Positions 7,441 to 13,964 of a stretch of 16,035 nt of DNA are shown piece by piece. A model generated the notes under the pieces. It worked only from the letters and a program-made list of their open reading frames with translations, was not told where the DNA came from and made no database searches. A program made the position numbers and the translations under genes. This stretch comes from Actinomycetes bacterium. Its GTDB lineage: Bacteria; Actinomycetota; Acidimicrobiia; Acidimicrobiales; Microtrichaceae. Position 1 is the stretch's first letter. Each line of letters opens with the position of its first letter. The stretch is from contig JAEYSR010000071.1 in assembly GCA_023434535.1 (NCBI GenBank), forward strand, positions 1 through 16,035, written 5' to 3'.

Positions 7441-7469
7441 TCAGACCAGGCCCGGGCCGTCGCTCCCAT
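7437..7469 (-). CDS. Leaderless 10-codon upstream ORF
   Basis: ATG 7469 lies exactly six bases after TACCGT on the minus strand and encodes MGATARAWSE before a TGA. That stop overlaps the ATG of the DUF4870-like gene (ATGA). No Shine-Dalgarno sequence precedes the main gene, so reinitiation after this mini-ORF would be a simple way to translate it. Seen directly: spacing, frame and overlap. Inferred: that it is translated. Confidence 0.4.
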   Translation of the reverse strand: MGATARAWSE

Positions 7470-7475
7470 GTGTTC

Positions 7476-7481
7476 ACGGTA
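7476..7481 (-). promoter_or_regulatory. -10 box TACCGT for the uORF/DUF4870-like gene
   Basis: TACCGT on the minus strand is followed after six bases by ATG 7469. It faces the TACTCT box at 7526-7531 on the other strand, giving a compact divergent promoter pair with 44 bases between the two -10 boxes. Confidence 0.5.
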
Positions 7482-7525
7482 GTCACAGCGGTGTGGGACC
7501 AGGTCGACGTCGGACCTCCACCAGC

Positions 7526-7531
7526 TACTCT
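7526..7531 (+). promoter_or_regulatory. -10 box TACTCT, predicted leaderless start at 7538
   Basis: TACTCT is followed after six bases by ATG 7538 with no Shine-Dalgarno sequence, the geometry of a leaderless actinobacterial transcript. Confidence 0.55.
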
Positions 7532-7537
7532 CGGCCC

Positions 7538-7771
7538 ATGGTGGAGGTGCGTATCGAGAGGCGACGTCTCCGGTTCTTCGTGATCAGTGCGATGGGCCAC
7601 AACTACGTCTTCTGGCCTGTCGTGGCGTTCTGTGGAGTGCTCGGGAGCGGCCCCGCTCGGTGGCCGTCGCCACTGTTGTGGCTTGCCGGTCTCCTGACGT
7701 GTCCGATCGTGGGTCTCATCTTCTGGAAGCGAGCATCGAAGCAGCTCCGGACGGGGAGCGTGCAGCGCTGA
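7538..7771 (+). CDS. Small two-helix membrane protein, 77 aa
   Basis: ATG 7538 is chosen because a TACTCT -10 box ends six bases before it; the longer open frame upstream is poor coding sequence and overlaps the divergent promoter. The protein begins with a basic stretch (VRIERRRLRFF), has a first hydrophobic segment around NYVFWPVVAFCGVLG, a second around LLWLAGLLTCPIVGLIFW, and a basic tail (KRASKQLRTGSVQR). Both ends are probably cytosolic. No family recognised. The next gene begins 20 bases after its stop, so the two may be co-transcribed. Confidence 0.65.
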   Translation: MVEVRIERRRLRFFVISAMGHNYVFWPVVAFCGVLGSGPARWPSPLLWLAGLLTCPIVGLIFWKRASKQLRTGSVQR

Positions 7772-7791
7772 GGGGCTGGTGTGGTCAGCGC

Positions 7792-8220
7792 GTGCGTCGG
7801 GTCATGCTGGTCGTGCTTCTCGGTCTGGTCGCATCGAGCTGCTTCGAGCAGATCGCAGGGCCGCCCGACGACGTGATCGTGTTCGGCGAGCCGCCTGCGG
7901 TGGTCATCCGTCGCTGCACCGAGGACATCGAAGATGTCGAGGTGTTCAGCTGGTCCGAGGACGAGTACCCAGACTCTCCGTCGGGCTTTCCTGGCTCAGC
8001 TCGGATCACGCCGTCGGTTCGGAGCGTGGATGGCAGGCGAGTGCTCGTCGTGAGCGGGCTTCCATCCGACAGTCGCGACTTCGTCGTGTTCGTGCGCGCC
8101 TCCGCCGGCTGGTCGTCCTACCGCATCCAACTGGGCGAGGATCGGTCCAGCCTGGGCCGCGACCAGTACTCGGGCGCTGCGGTGTCCCGTTCGTCTGCCG
8201 AAGCGTCCTGTCGTTCGTGA
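7792..8220 (+). CDS. Predicted lipoprotein or exported protein, 142 aa
   Basis: GTG 7792 gives VRRVMLVVLLGLVASSC, a short basic N-region, a hydrophobic core and a lipobox-like ending with Cys17; ATG 7804 is an alternative that would remove the basic residues. The mature part contains VIVFGEPPAVVIRRC, an acidic stretch (EDIEDVEVFSWSEDEYPD), and beta-type strands (RRVLVVSGLP, RDFVVFVRASAGWSSYRIQL). It ends in a Ser/Ala-rich tail. Third positions are GC-rich in this frame and not in the overlapping 241-aa frame. No ribosome site or -10 box lies at the start, so it is probably read from the transcript of the 77-aa gene. No family recognised. Confidence 0.65.
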   Translation: MRRVMLVVLLGLVASSCFEQIAGPPDDVIVFGEPPAVVIRRCTEDIEDVEVFSWSEDEYPDSPSGFPGSARITPSVRSVDGRRVLVVSGLPSDSRDFVVFVRASAGWSSYRIQLGEDRSSLGRDQYSGAAVSRSSAEASCRS

Positions 8221-8277
8221 CCGGAGTAGCCGACCAAGTGGTTGCAGCAGCGGTCGCTGGAATCGACACTGATCTGT

Positions 8278-8571
8278 GTGGAACCGAACCACGGGGTCGA
8301 GGCAGGTTCGCTGCGGATCCTGCTGAGTCGCGTCGGGCTCGCTCCTTGGAGCCAACTGATGTCGAAGCAATACCCGGAGCTGCCGATCTCGCTGAATCCG
8401 TGGGAGCTCACCGTGCTACGGATCGGCTCGTCGGAGGTCGTGGCGCGTCGACGCTTCCCCACGAAGCGAGCGGCGAACGCCGCACGCGAGCGCTTCGCCG
8501 CTGAGGTGAGCGAGATCAGCCTCACCGGACTCGACACGGCGACGGTTCAGAAGGAACTCGACCGCAGCTGA
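8278..8571 (+). CDS. Hypothetical protein, 97 aa
   Basis: The frame is open from TTG 8242; GTG 8278 is the best conventional start, though no ribosome site or -10 box marks either. Codon use in this frame is strongly GC-third. The protein is predicted soluble and short: an N-terminal alpha/beta part (LRILLSRVGLAPWSQLMSK), a beta-like middle (PWELTVLRIGSSEVVARRRF), and a basic alanine-rich helix (PTKRAANAARERFAAEVSEI). The 'strand, R-F-x-T, A-A-x-A-A-x-E' arrangement suggests a compact alpha/beta fold, but I do not recognise a family. It ends 62 bases from the convergent membrane-protein gene at 8634. Confidence 0.55.
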   Translation: MEPNHGVEAGSLRILLSRVGLAPWSQLMSKQYPELPISLNPWELTVLRIGSSEVVARRRFPTKRAANAARERFAAEVSEISLTGLDTATVQKELDRS

Positions 8572-8633
8572 GGTCCCGATCGATCTCAAGTTCAACCAGC
8601 GCAAGTAGTGGCGGATGCGTCCCGCTGCGGCCG

Positions 8634-8837
8634 CTATCCACGATCTCGGACGCGCCGGCCCAGGATGTAGCCACCCGCCACCACCACGACGAGAACGGCC
8701 GTGGCGACCTGCCACTGCCACGGGCCGTACCTGAAGATGGTGATGAGAACTCCCCAGAGGAGCAGCGTCCCGAGGATCTGGCCGGCTAGCACCCACGTGT
8801 TCGTCGGCCGATGCGCCTGACCGCGCTGTTCCGCCAC
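8634..8837 (-). CDS. Small two-helix membrane protein, 67 aa
   Basis: The frame is open to 9068, but the real start is probably GTG 8837, because TACCGT at 8845-8850 ends seven bases before it and the upstream extension is arginine-rich. The protein has a short soluble N-terminus (AEQRGQAHRPTNTW), two membrane helices (about 15-35 and 43-60) with a short FRYGPWQWQ loop between them, and a basic tail (GRRVRDRG). It resembles the many small actinobacterial two-helix membrane proteins with no assigned function. It is divergent from the gene at 8933. Confidence 0.7.
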   Translation of the reverse strand: MAEQRGQAHRPTNTWVLAGQILGTLLLWGVLITIFRYGPWQWQVATAVLVVVVAGGYILGRRVRDRG

Positions 8838-8844
8838 GTCGCAG

Positions 8845-8850
8845 ACGGTA
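8845..8850 (-). promoter_or_regulatory. -10 box TACCGT, predicted leaderless start at 8837
   Basis: TACCGT on the minus strand is followed after seven bases by GTG 8837. No Shine-Dalgarno sequence is possible in that interval. Confidence 0.55.
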
Positions 8851-8920
8851 ACGCTCCTACGGGTTTGGAGACTCGGCGCCGGGCGCCATCCACTACTGCC
8901 GGGTCGGCCGCGGCCTGCCG

Positions 8921-8926
8921 TACCGT
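8921..8926 (+). promoter_or_regulatory. -10 box TACCGT, predicted leaderless start at 8933
   Basis: TACCGT is followed after six bases by ATG 8933. Together with the box at 8845-8850 it forms a symmetrical divergent pair with the same hexamer on both strands. Confidence 0.6.
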
Positions 8927-8932
8927 GACGGC

Positions 8933-9136
8933 ATGACGCGGCCGCAGATCTGGCGAATCCAGCTCCTCGTCGAGACCGACGATCCAGAGCAAGTTCAGGA
9001 CCTGGCTGACAGCGTCGGCGATCTTGCGTGCACGGTGGCCGACCCCGACCACGAGTGTGACCCACCATGGTTCGTGATCACGTCTCCGGTCGACGCATCT
9101 GAGGTCGATGGCTTGTGCGACCTACTCAACCGATAG
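8933..9136 (+). CDS. Small soluble alpha/beta protein, 67 aa
   Basis: ATG 8933 lies six bases after TACCGT. The sequence suggests a beta-alpha-beta...beta-alpha order: IWRIQLLVE strand, DPEQVQDLADSV helix, LACTVAD strand, WFVITSPV strand and EVDGLCDLLN helix. That is a ferredoxin- or ACT-like plan at minimal length, inferred from pattern only. It is acidic, with two Cys in the middle section and one near the end. No family recognised. The DUF4304 gene follows after 90 bases with its own promoter. Confidence 0.65.
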   Translation: MTRPQIWRIQLLVETDDPEQVQDLADSVGDLACTVADPDHECDPPWFVITSPVDASEVDGLCDLLNR

Positions 9137-9214
9137 CTCCGTCGTCCAGCATGTCGTGCCGTTGGAGACGTGCAGGCGCCGTCGTGGGCTGATCGTTGTG
9201 GCGGACGAGCTCAC

Positions 9215-9220
9215 TAGGGT
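9215..9220 (+). promoter_or_regulatory. -10 box TAGGGT, predicted leaderless start at 9227
   Basis: TAGGGT is followed after six bases by GTG 9227, the start of the DUF4304-like gene. Confidence 0.55.
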
Positions 9221-9226
9221 CACCGC

Positions 9227-9880
9227 GTGCCGAAGACGCCGAATACCGAGCTCCTGGGTTCGGCTGCGCAGATCGTCCACGGCGTGCTGAAACCACTTGG
9301 TTTCCGCAAGCGACGGCACGCGTGGAATCGAACGGTCGAAGATGGCGTCGTCCACTTCATCGGGTTCCAGATGGCCGAGTACACACCTCCGCCGTCGCGA
9401 GACATCCCCGACGACGCCCGCTGGCGGAGCTTCTCCAGCAAGTTCACTGTGAACCTGGGCGTCTGGTTCGCCGAGTACGCGGAACTGACGGATCTTCCGA
9501 CCGACCCGTCGTTCGTTTCGTATGGGGCGGTGCAGAGCAGCCTCGGCTATCTCATGGATGTTCGAACCCATGTGTGGTGGCCGATCGTCGGTACACCGGT
9601 GGAGATCGCGGCAGAGATCGTGGAGCCCCTCATGGGTCGCGGACTGCCGTGGCTCGATTCGGTCGGGCACCGTTCTGAACTCATGCAGCAGACCCCTGAC
9701 AAGCTGCTGAGTCTCGGAGCTCCACCCCAACTGATCGCCGCGGTCGCTGTCCGCGAGTCGCAGCCCGACCTGGCGGTCTCGGTCCTTCGCAGCGCGATCG
9801 TCGGGAACCCTGATCTCCCCAAGCTTCAGAACCGGATGCGCTCCGCCGCGGCGCGGCTCGGCCTCGATCTGGGCCTCTAG
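9227..9880 (+). CDS. DUF4304-like protein
   Basis: This encodes 217 aa from GTG 9227, six bases after a TAGGGT box. The N-terminal half follows the DUF4304 pattern: a helix (AAQIVHGVLKPLGFRKRRHAW), then N-R-T-V and HFIGFQ, then a strand pair ending KFTVNLGVWF. A variable region follows, and a second half with a helix (TPVEIAAEIVEPLMGRGLPWL) and tandem helices (QLIAAVAVRES, LAVSVLRSAIV). The LKPLGFRKR-x-W-N-R segment is the most characteristic part. DUF4304 is uncharacterised; its members are often solitary small-genome-neighbourhood genes, and an immunity-type role has only contextual support. No signal peptide or membrane segment is present. Confidence 0.8.
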   Translation: MPKTPNTELLGSAAQIVHGVLKPLGFRKRRHAWNRTVEDGVVHFIGFQMAEYTPPPSRDIPDDARWRSFSSKFTVNLGVWFAEYAELTDLPTDPSFVSYGAVQSSLGYLMDVRTHVWWPIVGTPVEIAAEIVEPLMGRGLPWLDSVGHRSELMQQTPDKLLSLGAPPQLIAAVAVRESQPDLAVSVLRSAIVGNPDLPKLQNRMRSAAARLGLDLGL

Positions 9881-9950
9881 TGCCGGCAGGTCTGTCCGGC
9901 GCCCGGCGAGCATTGCCTGGGCGGCGCAATGCCCCGAGGAAGCAGGCCAG

Positions 9951-9956
9951 TACGTT
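9951..9956 (+). promoter_or_regulatory. -10 box TACGTT, predicted leaderless start at 9964
   Basis: TACGTT is followed after seven bases by ATG 9964 of the lipoprotein gene. Confidence 0.5.
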
Positions 9957-9963
9957 CAAGTGC

Positions 9964-10326
9964 ATGAGATCGGTGCTTCTCTTGGCCACGGCTGCCGTGG
10001 TCTTCGCGAGTCCGCTCGCCGCCTGCACGACAAGCGACGCTCGAACTGATGTGGTGGATGCCTTCGACTCGACGGATGACGCCGTCGTGAAGGAGATGTG
10101 CGCGTCGGTGCTTGCCCTCTCGGGTGGTGCCACGTCGAGAGACGTGTACGAGGCGGACCTCGCGAGCATGTCCGATGAGGACCTGGAGAGCGTGTTCGCG
10201 AAGGCCGGTGGCGCCGGAATCCCTGACGGCGTACAGGACTACGACGGAGACCAGCTACGCGAGTGGCAGCTGGCGACCTGGGACGAGTGCGTCGAGCGCG
10301 GCCACATCGGAGTCGCACGTCGCTGA
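9964..10326 (+). CDS. Predicted lipoprotein, 120 aa
   Basis: ATG 9964 is chosen because TACGTT ends seven bases upstream and the resulting N-terminus is a perfect lipoprotein signal: MRSV, hydrophobic core, lipobox LAAC with Cys21. The mature domain is acidic and helical (DVVDAFDSTDDAVVKEMCASVLALS, VYEADLASMSDEDLESVFAKAG). It ends with DGDQLREWQLATWDECVERG and carries two further Cys. Its helix-rich, Asp/Glu-heavy makeup is unlike the beta-rich lipoproteins elsewhere in the window. No family recognised. It converges on the membrane-protein gene at 10358 with 31 bases between stops. Confidence 0.75.
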   Translation: MRSVLLLATAAVVFASPLAACTTSDARTDVVDAFDSTDDAVVKEMCASVLALSGGATSRDVYEADLASMSDEDLESVFAKAGGAGIPDGVQDYDGDQLREWQLATWDECVERGHIGVARR

Positions 10327-10357
10327 AGCACCTCGTGCCGGATCTCCGCCGTGCCAC

Positions 10358-10783
10358 TCAGTTCGAGTCGCACTCCTCATTCAGGGACACGCGAACGATC
10401 CGACTGTCGTCGTCGCTCCCGGCGTAGATCATCGGGCAGGTCCTGGAAGGGTGTCGGCCTCCCGCGGCGTCGAGCAGTGCAGACACTTCCGTCCCGTTCA
10501 TCCCCCACCTGTAGCGGACCTGCATCTCGAGCGCTCCGTAGGAGCAGCTCATACCGGACTCGACCGTGCCCCCGATGGTTGCGGCAACGCTCGCAGTCGT
10601 GTGCTCGAGCGAAGTCAGCTCGCGGCGTTCGGCCCAATCGCACGATTCGGGCCCGTCCACGTTCCTCAAGGAATGCGACACCACGAAGTTCGCCACGAGG
10701 AATGCGATGCCGCCAGTCCCGACGAGGGCCACGACAAGTCCGCCGATCAGCGCGGCTCGGCGGTGTACACGCCAACCTCCCAC
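10358..10783 (-). CDS. Single-pass membrane protein with Cys-rich outside domain, 141 aa
   Basis: The frame is open to 11092, but GTG 10783 is the likely start: TACCCT at 10790-10795 ends six bases before it, and the upstream extension lacks coding character. The protein has a basic N-terminus (GGWRVHRRA), one membrane helix at about 10-32, and an outside domain of about 105 residues. That domain has Cys in ESCDWAERR, GMSCSYG, RTCPMIY and EECDSN, an even number suited to two disulfides. Strand-like segments (ALEMQVRYRWGM, RIVRVSLNEE) suggest a beta-rich fold. No family recognised. Confidence 0.7.
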   Translation of the reverse strand: MGGWRVHRRAALIGGLVVALVGTGGIAFLVANFVVSHSLRNVDGPESCDWAERRELTSLEHTTASVAATIGGTVESGMSCSYGALEMQVRYRWGMNGTEVSALLDAAGGRHPSRTCPMIYAGSDDDSRIVRVSLNEECDSN

Positions 10784-10789
10784 ACACCG

Positions 10790-10795
10790 AGGGTA
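10790..10795 (-). promoter_or_regulatory. -10 box TACCCT, predicted leaderless start at 10783
   Basis: TACCCT on the minus strand is followed after six bases by GTG 10783. Confidence 0.5.
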
Positions 10796-11020
10796 CGTCG
10801 CTGGACCTGCCGCCGAGCATGAATGGCAGCCGCTCGACTGGGTCCAAATTTTCGGCGTTCCGCTTGTCGTGCTCGGCCCGGCCAGCGGTCGGCCGAAACG
10901 GGCGGACCGCCGAGTAGGGCCGGTGGACGCGGAGCTGGGCGTCCCACGTCGTTCAGCGTGCCGAGCGCCAGCAGCACATTCCGGCAGGCCGGCTCCTTCG
11001 GTGCGTGGCGCTGTGCCGTC

Positions 11021-11248
11021 ATGGAGAACTGGACTGTCCAGCACTTCTCGCTCGCGAACGCTCTCGATGATCGGCCGACTGACCTGCCCCATCTTCTTCG
11101 CCGCGTTGCCGCCGCGATCGAGGAGCGAGCCGTCGGTCCCGATGAGATCCTCGACCTGACGATCTCCCAGGAGATCATCGCGGAGGGCCCGTGGTGGTCG
11201 GCAACCCTCTACTGGTCGCCGGACGACGGCGAGACAGACGACGAATAG
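11021..11248 (+). CDS. Conserved-looking small soluble protein, 75 aa
   Basis: ATG 11021 gives MENWTVQHFSLANALDD, then PHLLRRVAAAIEERAV, PDEILDLTISQEI and GPWWSATLYWSPDDGE. The order is a short strand or helix, a long amphipathic helix, a strand, then a tryptophan-rich strand and an acidic tail. I have an impression of similar short proteins in other actinobacteria, but cannot name a family. The open frame upstream to 10823 is arginine/serine-rich and is probably not coding. No ribosome site or -10 box marks the start, so the true N-terminus could differ. Confidence 0.65.
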   Translation: MENWTVQHFSLANALDDRPTDLPHLLRRVAAAIEERAVGPDEILDLTISQEIIAEGPWWSATLYWSPDDGETDDE

Positions 11249-11466
11249 GGCCGATCTCGGGACCCAATGTCTTACCTAGCGTGAACGATGAACCGCCCAA
11301 GGCGCACCCACCCGGTGCAGGTGCGTCCTGCCCGCAGTCTGGCGAGGGTGGCTGCCCGTTCGAGCCGGGCCGGGTCCGGGATGGCCTCACACTGCGGGTG
11401 CGATGGTCGTCCGCGTCCTTCCTGATCCGGTGCTGCGGCCCGATCGGATGCCACACGTGACGGCTG

Positions 11467-11472
11467 TACCCT
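11467..11472 (+). promoter_or_regulatory. -10 box TACCCT, predicted leaderless start at 11480
   Basis: TACCCT is followed after seven bases by GTG 11480. Confidence 0.5.
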
Positions 11473-11479
11473 CGGCGGC

Positions 11480-11857
11480 GTGGGGAGGGATCGGAACTCG
11501 AACGACGACGATTCCTGGGAGAGGGCGGGGTGGCCCTCGGAACATGGTCCACCCGCACGCGAGCAGCGGTCGGCGAAGGAGATGGCCGACCTGCGACGTC
11601 GGATCAGCACGACGGCGTTCGCGATTGCGTTCGTCGCAGCGGCTGCGTCGGTGTGGTGGTGGGTCCGGCGACTTTGGATCGAGCACGACCTGGAAACGAC
11701 CAGAGACCTGGCGCGCAAGGGTGGCATGGAGCCGGTCTTCCGGATGGGTGTCGTACCTGCGGTTTGGCCGGCGGTCGGATTGGCGTCGGTCGCAGTCGGT
11801 GCGCTCGTCGTCGCGTTGTGGGCCCGCGGCCGAGGAGCGACGCACCCCGCTCGCTGA
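11480..11857 (+). CDS. Two-helix membrane protein, 125 aa
   Basis: GTG 11480 lies seven bases after TACCCT. The N-terminal 40 residues are hydrophilic and charged (GRDRNSNDDDSWERAGW, then a basic DLRRR). A membrane helix follows at about 42-63 (TTAFAIAFVAAAASVWWWV), then an exposed loop (RRLWIEHDLETTRDLARKGG), and a second helix at about 90-114. No family recognised. Codon use matches its neighbours. The 231-base gap before it contains no gene that I can support. Confidence 0.65.
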   Translation: MGRDRNSNDDDSWERAGWPSEHGPPAREQRSAKEMADLRRRISTTAFAIAFVAAAASVWWWVRRLWIEHDLETTRDLARKGGMEPVFRMGVVPAVWPAVGLASVAVGALVVALWARGRGATHPAR

Positions 11858-12003
11858 TCACGACGTGTCGAGGGCCGATGTCCATGCACTGCTGACCGCG
11901 ACGGCGGTGGCAGTCCCGCCGTACTGAATACGGGTGCCAGCCGTGCCTATCATTCTGCGTTCTGGTTGCTACCAGTGCCGCGGGCGAGGAGAGGGGACCC
12001 GGC

Positions 12004-12660
12004 GTGAAGAGCGTGACTGTTCGCGCGTTGACCTTCATGGTCGCTCTGGCGATTCTGTTCTCCGCTTGCTCCGCCGACCGACCCAAGGCGACCCAAGCTG
12101 CCAGCACGGCCGCTGCCGACCGAGATCTGGCCGTCGTTCGGAGCGCTCTGCCGCAAGCGGACGACGTCGGACGGCGTGGCTGGATGCAGGTCTCGTCGCC
12201 TCGCGAGTCGACCGACGAGTTCTGCCCTGCAGTCCCACGCGCGTCGGTCGCCAATCCACCTCGAGCGAGTGCCAACGCCGTCTATCGAGGGTCGGAGTCG
12301 AAGGCAGGTCATGTCGCCCAAGCGGCTTCGGTCCGAGTGCATGCGTTTGCCGATGACCAGCAAGCGTCGGACTGGCTCGACGCGGCCAGGAACGTGGCCG
12401 AGAGGTGCAGCGGTACGTCGCTCGATTGGGGCGGCGGCTACACCGTCGTTCAACAGCCACCCAGCTCCGCCCCACCGATGGCCATCGACGACTCGTTCGC
12501 CGTCACCGCCGTCATGTCGTTCAACGGCCTTCCGCTCAAAGGCAACTGGGAGACGATCGTGGCACGCGACGGTCGATTCACGATCGAGACTGCAAGCGAC
12601 ACCCTCTCACGGAGCGAGTTGCTGCTCATCAACACGAGCGGCGATCTCCCTCCGGACTGA
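12004..12660 (+). CDS. Predicted lipoprotein, 218 aa
   Basis: GTG 12004 follows a strong purine-rich ribosome site (GAGGAGAGGGGA, 11986-11997), so unlike most small genes here it has a leader; a TATCAT -10 candidate lies at 11948-11953. The N-terminus is a lipoprotein signal with Cys22 in FSAC. The mature domain contains ASVRVHAFADDQQASDWLDA, then AERCSGTSLDW and YTVVQQPP, followed by strands (DSFAVTAVMSFNGLPLKG, RFTIETASDTLS). The 'x-VRVHxFAD-xxxAxxWL...C' stretch is reminiscent of extracytoplasmic sensor domains in mycobacterial lipoproteins and PknH, but the resemblance is weak. It probably sits on the outer face of the cytoplasmic membrane. Confidence 0.75.
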   Translation: MKSVTVRALTFMVALAILFSACSADRPKATQAASTAAADRDLAVVRSALPQADDVGRRGWMQVSSPRESTDEFCPAVPRASVANPPRASANAVYRGSESKAGHVAQAASVRVHAFADDQQASDWLDAARNVAERCSGTSLDWGGGYTVVQQPPSSAPPMAIDDSFAVTAVMSFNGLPLKGNWETIVARDGRFTIETASDTLSRSELLLINTSGDLPPD

Positions 12661-12784
12661 AGCACTTCAAGGATCGCCCATGCCGAGCGTCCTCGTCCGA
12701 ACAGGTGCGGCGAAGCAATTCCGCAAAGCGTCAGGAGCTGCGATGCGGTCGGTTCGCCGTCTCTGACGGCACGGACAGGACGCG

Positions 12785-13282
12785 CTACCTCCGACCGTTC
12801 AAGTCTGCGTTCATTGCGGCGCAGCGACGCCGTCCTGGCCCTTGGAAGATGCCGAAGGCGGGGAGCGTCAGGACGGTGATGGCAGTCGTGGTTCCGGCTC
12901 GTGTGACCAGGTGCAACGTGTCGCCCGTTCCGAGACCCAGTCCGACGTCGAACTCGAATCGGTCGACATCCTGAAGTTTGAAGCGTCGAGTTCGGAAGAG
13001 GTTGCGCACCGTGCACGTGTCGGCCTCGAAAGTGACGGCCATTCGCAAGGCTCGAACCGCGAAAACGACTCCCAAGACGAGGGTGACGGTGCCGAGAGTC
13101 CCAGCCGCCGGTGCCTGCGATGCTCCGACCTCGGCGAGGATGCCGCTAGGGATGGCGGACAGGACCAGAACTGCGGCCGCGTTCATGATCCGGAGCGGCC
13201 ACGACGTGAACACGGTTCGGCCAGGTGAGGTCTTTGGAGGCGGGAGATCCACGGCGTCGATTCTGATCGACCAGCCCGCCAT
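12785..13282 (-). CDS. Membrane protein with PH-like domain, 165 aa
   Basis: The most plausible start is ATG 13282 (MAGWSIRID); the frame continues upstream to 13351, but that part runs into a relic of the CopD-like gene. An N-terminal strand region is followed by two membrane helices (about 32-50 and 60-76) and a cytosolic domain: VTFEADTCTVRNLFRTRRFKLQDVDRFEF, then DTLHLVTRAGTTTAITVLTL and a basic tail. The order and the 'strand, R-x-x-x-L-xx-V-xx-F-x-F' centre match bacterial PH-like (CFP-6-type) proteins and the gene at 6504-6944. Those proteins are uncharacterised. No clear ribosome site; GGTGG lies near the start. Confidence 0.75.
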   Translation of the reverse strand: MAGWSIRIDAVDLPPPKTSPGRTVFTSWPLRIMNAAAVLVLSAIPSGILAEVGASQAPAAGTLGTVTLVLGVVFAVRALRMAVTFEADTCTVRNLFRTRRFKLQDVDRFEFDVGLGLGTGDTLHLVTRAGTTTAITVLTLPAFGIFQGPGRRRCAAMNADLNGRR

Positions 13283-13320
13283 CGTCGCCACCGAGTGATG
13301 GTGGAGCCGGCCGCATGAAG

Positions 13321-13371
13321 GGGGGAGATCCTCGATCGGGATCACCATCACGTTCCACAGCCCGGTGAGCA
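13321..13371 (-). pseudogene. 51-bp relic of the CopD-like gene
   Basis: This segment matches 14138-14188, inside the CopD-like gene at 13965-14357, at 47 of 51 positions by hand alignment. The orientation is the same and the offset is 817 bases. It encodes LWNVMVIPIEDLP in the corresponding frame, against LWNVMAIPIEDLP in the intact gene. Similarity stops abruptly on both sides. It is a fragment of a duplicated or recombined copy, lying between the PH-like gene and the lipoprotein gene at 13426. Confidence 0.8.
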
Positions 13372-13412
13372 GAGAACCTCGCAGTCACACGGTCCGCATT
13401 GGAACCGCCGGG

Positions 13413-13418
13413 TACCGT
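13413..13418 (+). promoter_or_regulatory. -10 box TACCGT, predicted leaderless start at 13426
   Basis: TACCGT is followed after seven bases by GTG 13426 of the lipoprotein gene. Confidence 0.55.
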
Positions 13419-13425
13419 TCCTGAC

Positions 13426-13896
13426 GTGCCAGGTGCAGGAAGATTTGGCGGTCTTGCGGTCGCTGTCGCATCAGCATCACTCCTGCTCGTCTCGTGCGTC
13501 TCGGACAACTCGGAGTCGGAGAGCCCGAGTCCCTCAACCATTTCGACCACCGCCGCACGACACTGGCCCGAGGACGGCACACTCGCCGTCGCAACGCTGA
13601 CGGACACAGGGAGCGTCACAGCCTCAGAGGTCGGGGGCGTGCCTCCGGGTTGCTCGTACGCCGGACCCCTCGACGCTCGGATCCTTCGAGGAGATGACCC
13701 CAACTTCCTGGGCATCGAGATCCCCCCTGACCCCGCGCTCGCATCGACCCCTGGAACCTGTCCCGCAGTGGCTCTCGTTGTCACCGACGCGGTCGTCGAG
13801 AGTCTCACGGTGGATGGACAGGCAGTGTGGGTTCCACCCGAGTCAATTCTCGACAAGCTGGACCCGGAATCCATCGGCTACGAGCCGGCGCCGTAG
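13426..13896 (+). CDS. Predicted lipoprotein, 156 aa
   Basis: GTG 13426 lies seven bases after TACCGT; the frame is open to 13399 but that start has no support. The N-terminus is a lipoprotein signal (VPGAGRFGGLAVAVASAS...) ending in lipobox LVSC with Cys24. A Ser/Pro/Thr-rich linker follows. The mature domain contains TLAVATLTDTGSVTASEVGG, then PPGCSYAGP, FLGIEIPPD, GTCPAVALVVTDAVVESLTVDG and VWVPPESILDKL. Two cysteines in the mature part may pair. No family recognised. It converges on the CopD-like gene; the 68-base gap has a weak hairpin around 13908-13932. Confidence 0.75.
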   Translation: MPGAGRFGGLAVAVASASLLLVSCVSDNSESESPSPSTISTTAARHWPEDGTLAVATLTDTGSVTASEVGGVPPGCSYAGPLDARILRGDDPNFLGIEIPPDPALASTPGTCPAVALVVTDAVVESLTVDGQAVWVPPESILDKLDPESIGYEPAP

Positions 13897-13964
13897 TGCC
13901 CGGCATCTCAGCGAGTCGTTGCGGCAACTGAGTCAAACGATCGCGATCCTTGTGGATCGATCCG

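Noticed and set aside
6980..7600. A single 206-aa minus-strand gene
   Set aside because: Most of it is an out-of-frame shadow of the DUF4870-like gene and spans the divergent promoter; only the final 33 codons have coding character and are listed separately.
7779..8504. A 241-codon plus-strand frame
   Set aside because: Arginine/serine-rich shadow of the lipoprotein gene at 7792 and the gene at 8278.
10112..10822. A 236-codon plus-strand frame
   Set aside because: It is antisense or out of frame to the lipoprotein gene at 9964 and the membrane-protein gene at 10358, with Arg/Ser-rich shadow composition.
11281..11460. Possible 59-aa plus-strand ORF starting VNDEPPKAHP
   Set aside because: It lacks a ribosome site or correctly spaced -10 box and has no recognisable pattern; the 231-base gap is left without a gene.
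11604..12275. A 223-codon minus-strand frame
   Set aside because: Composition is arginine/threonine-rich and it runs antisense to two better genes.
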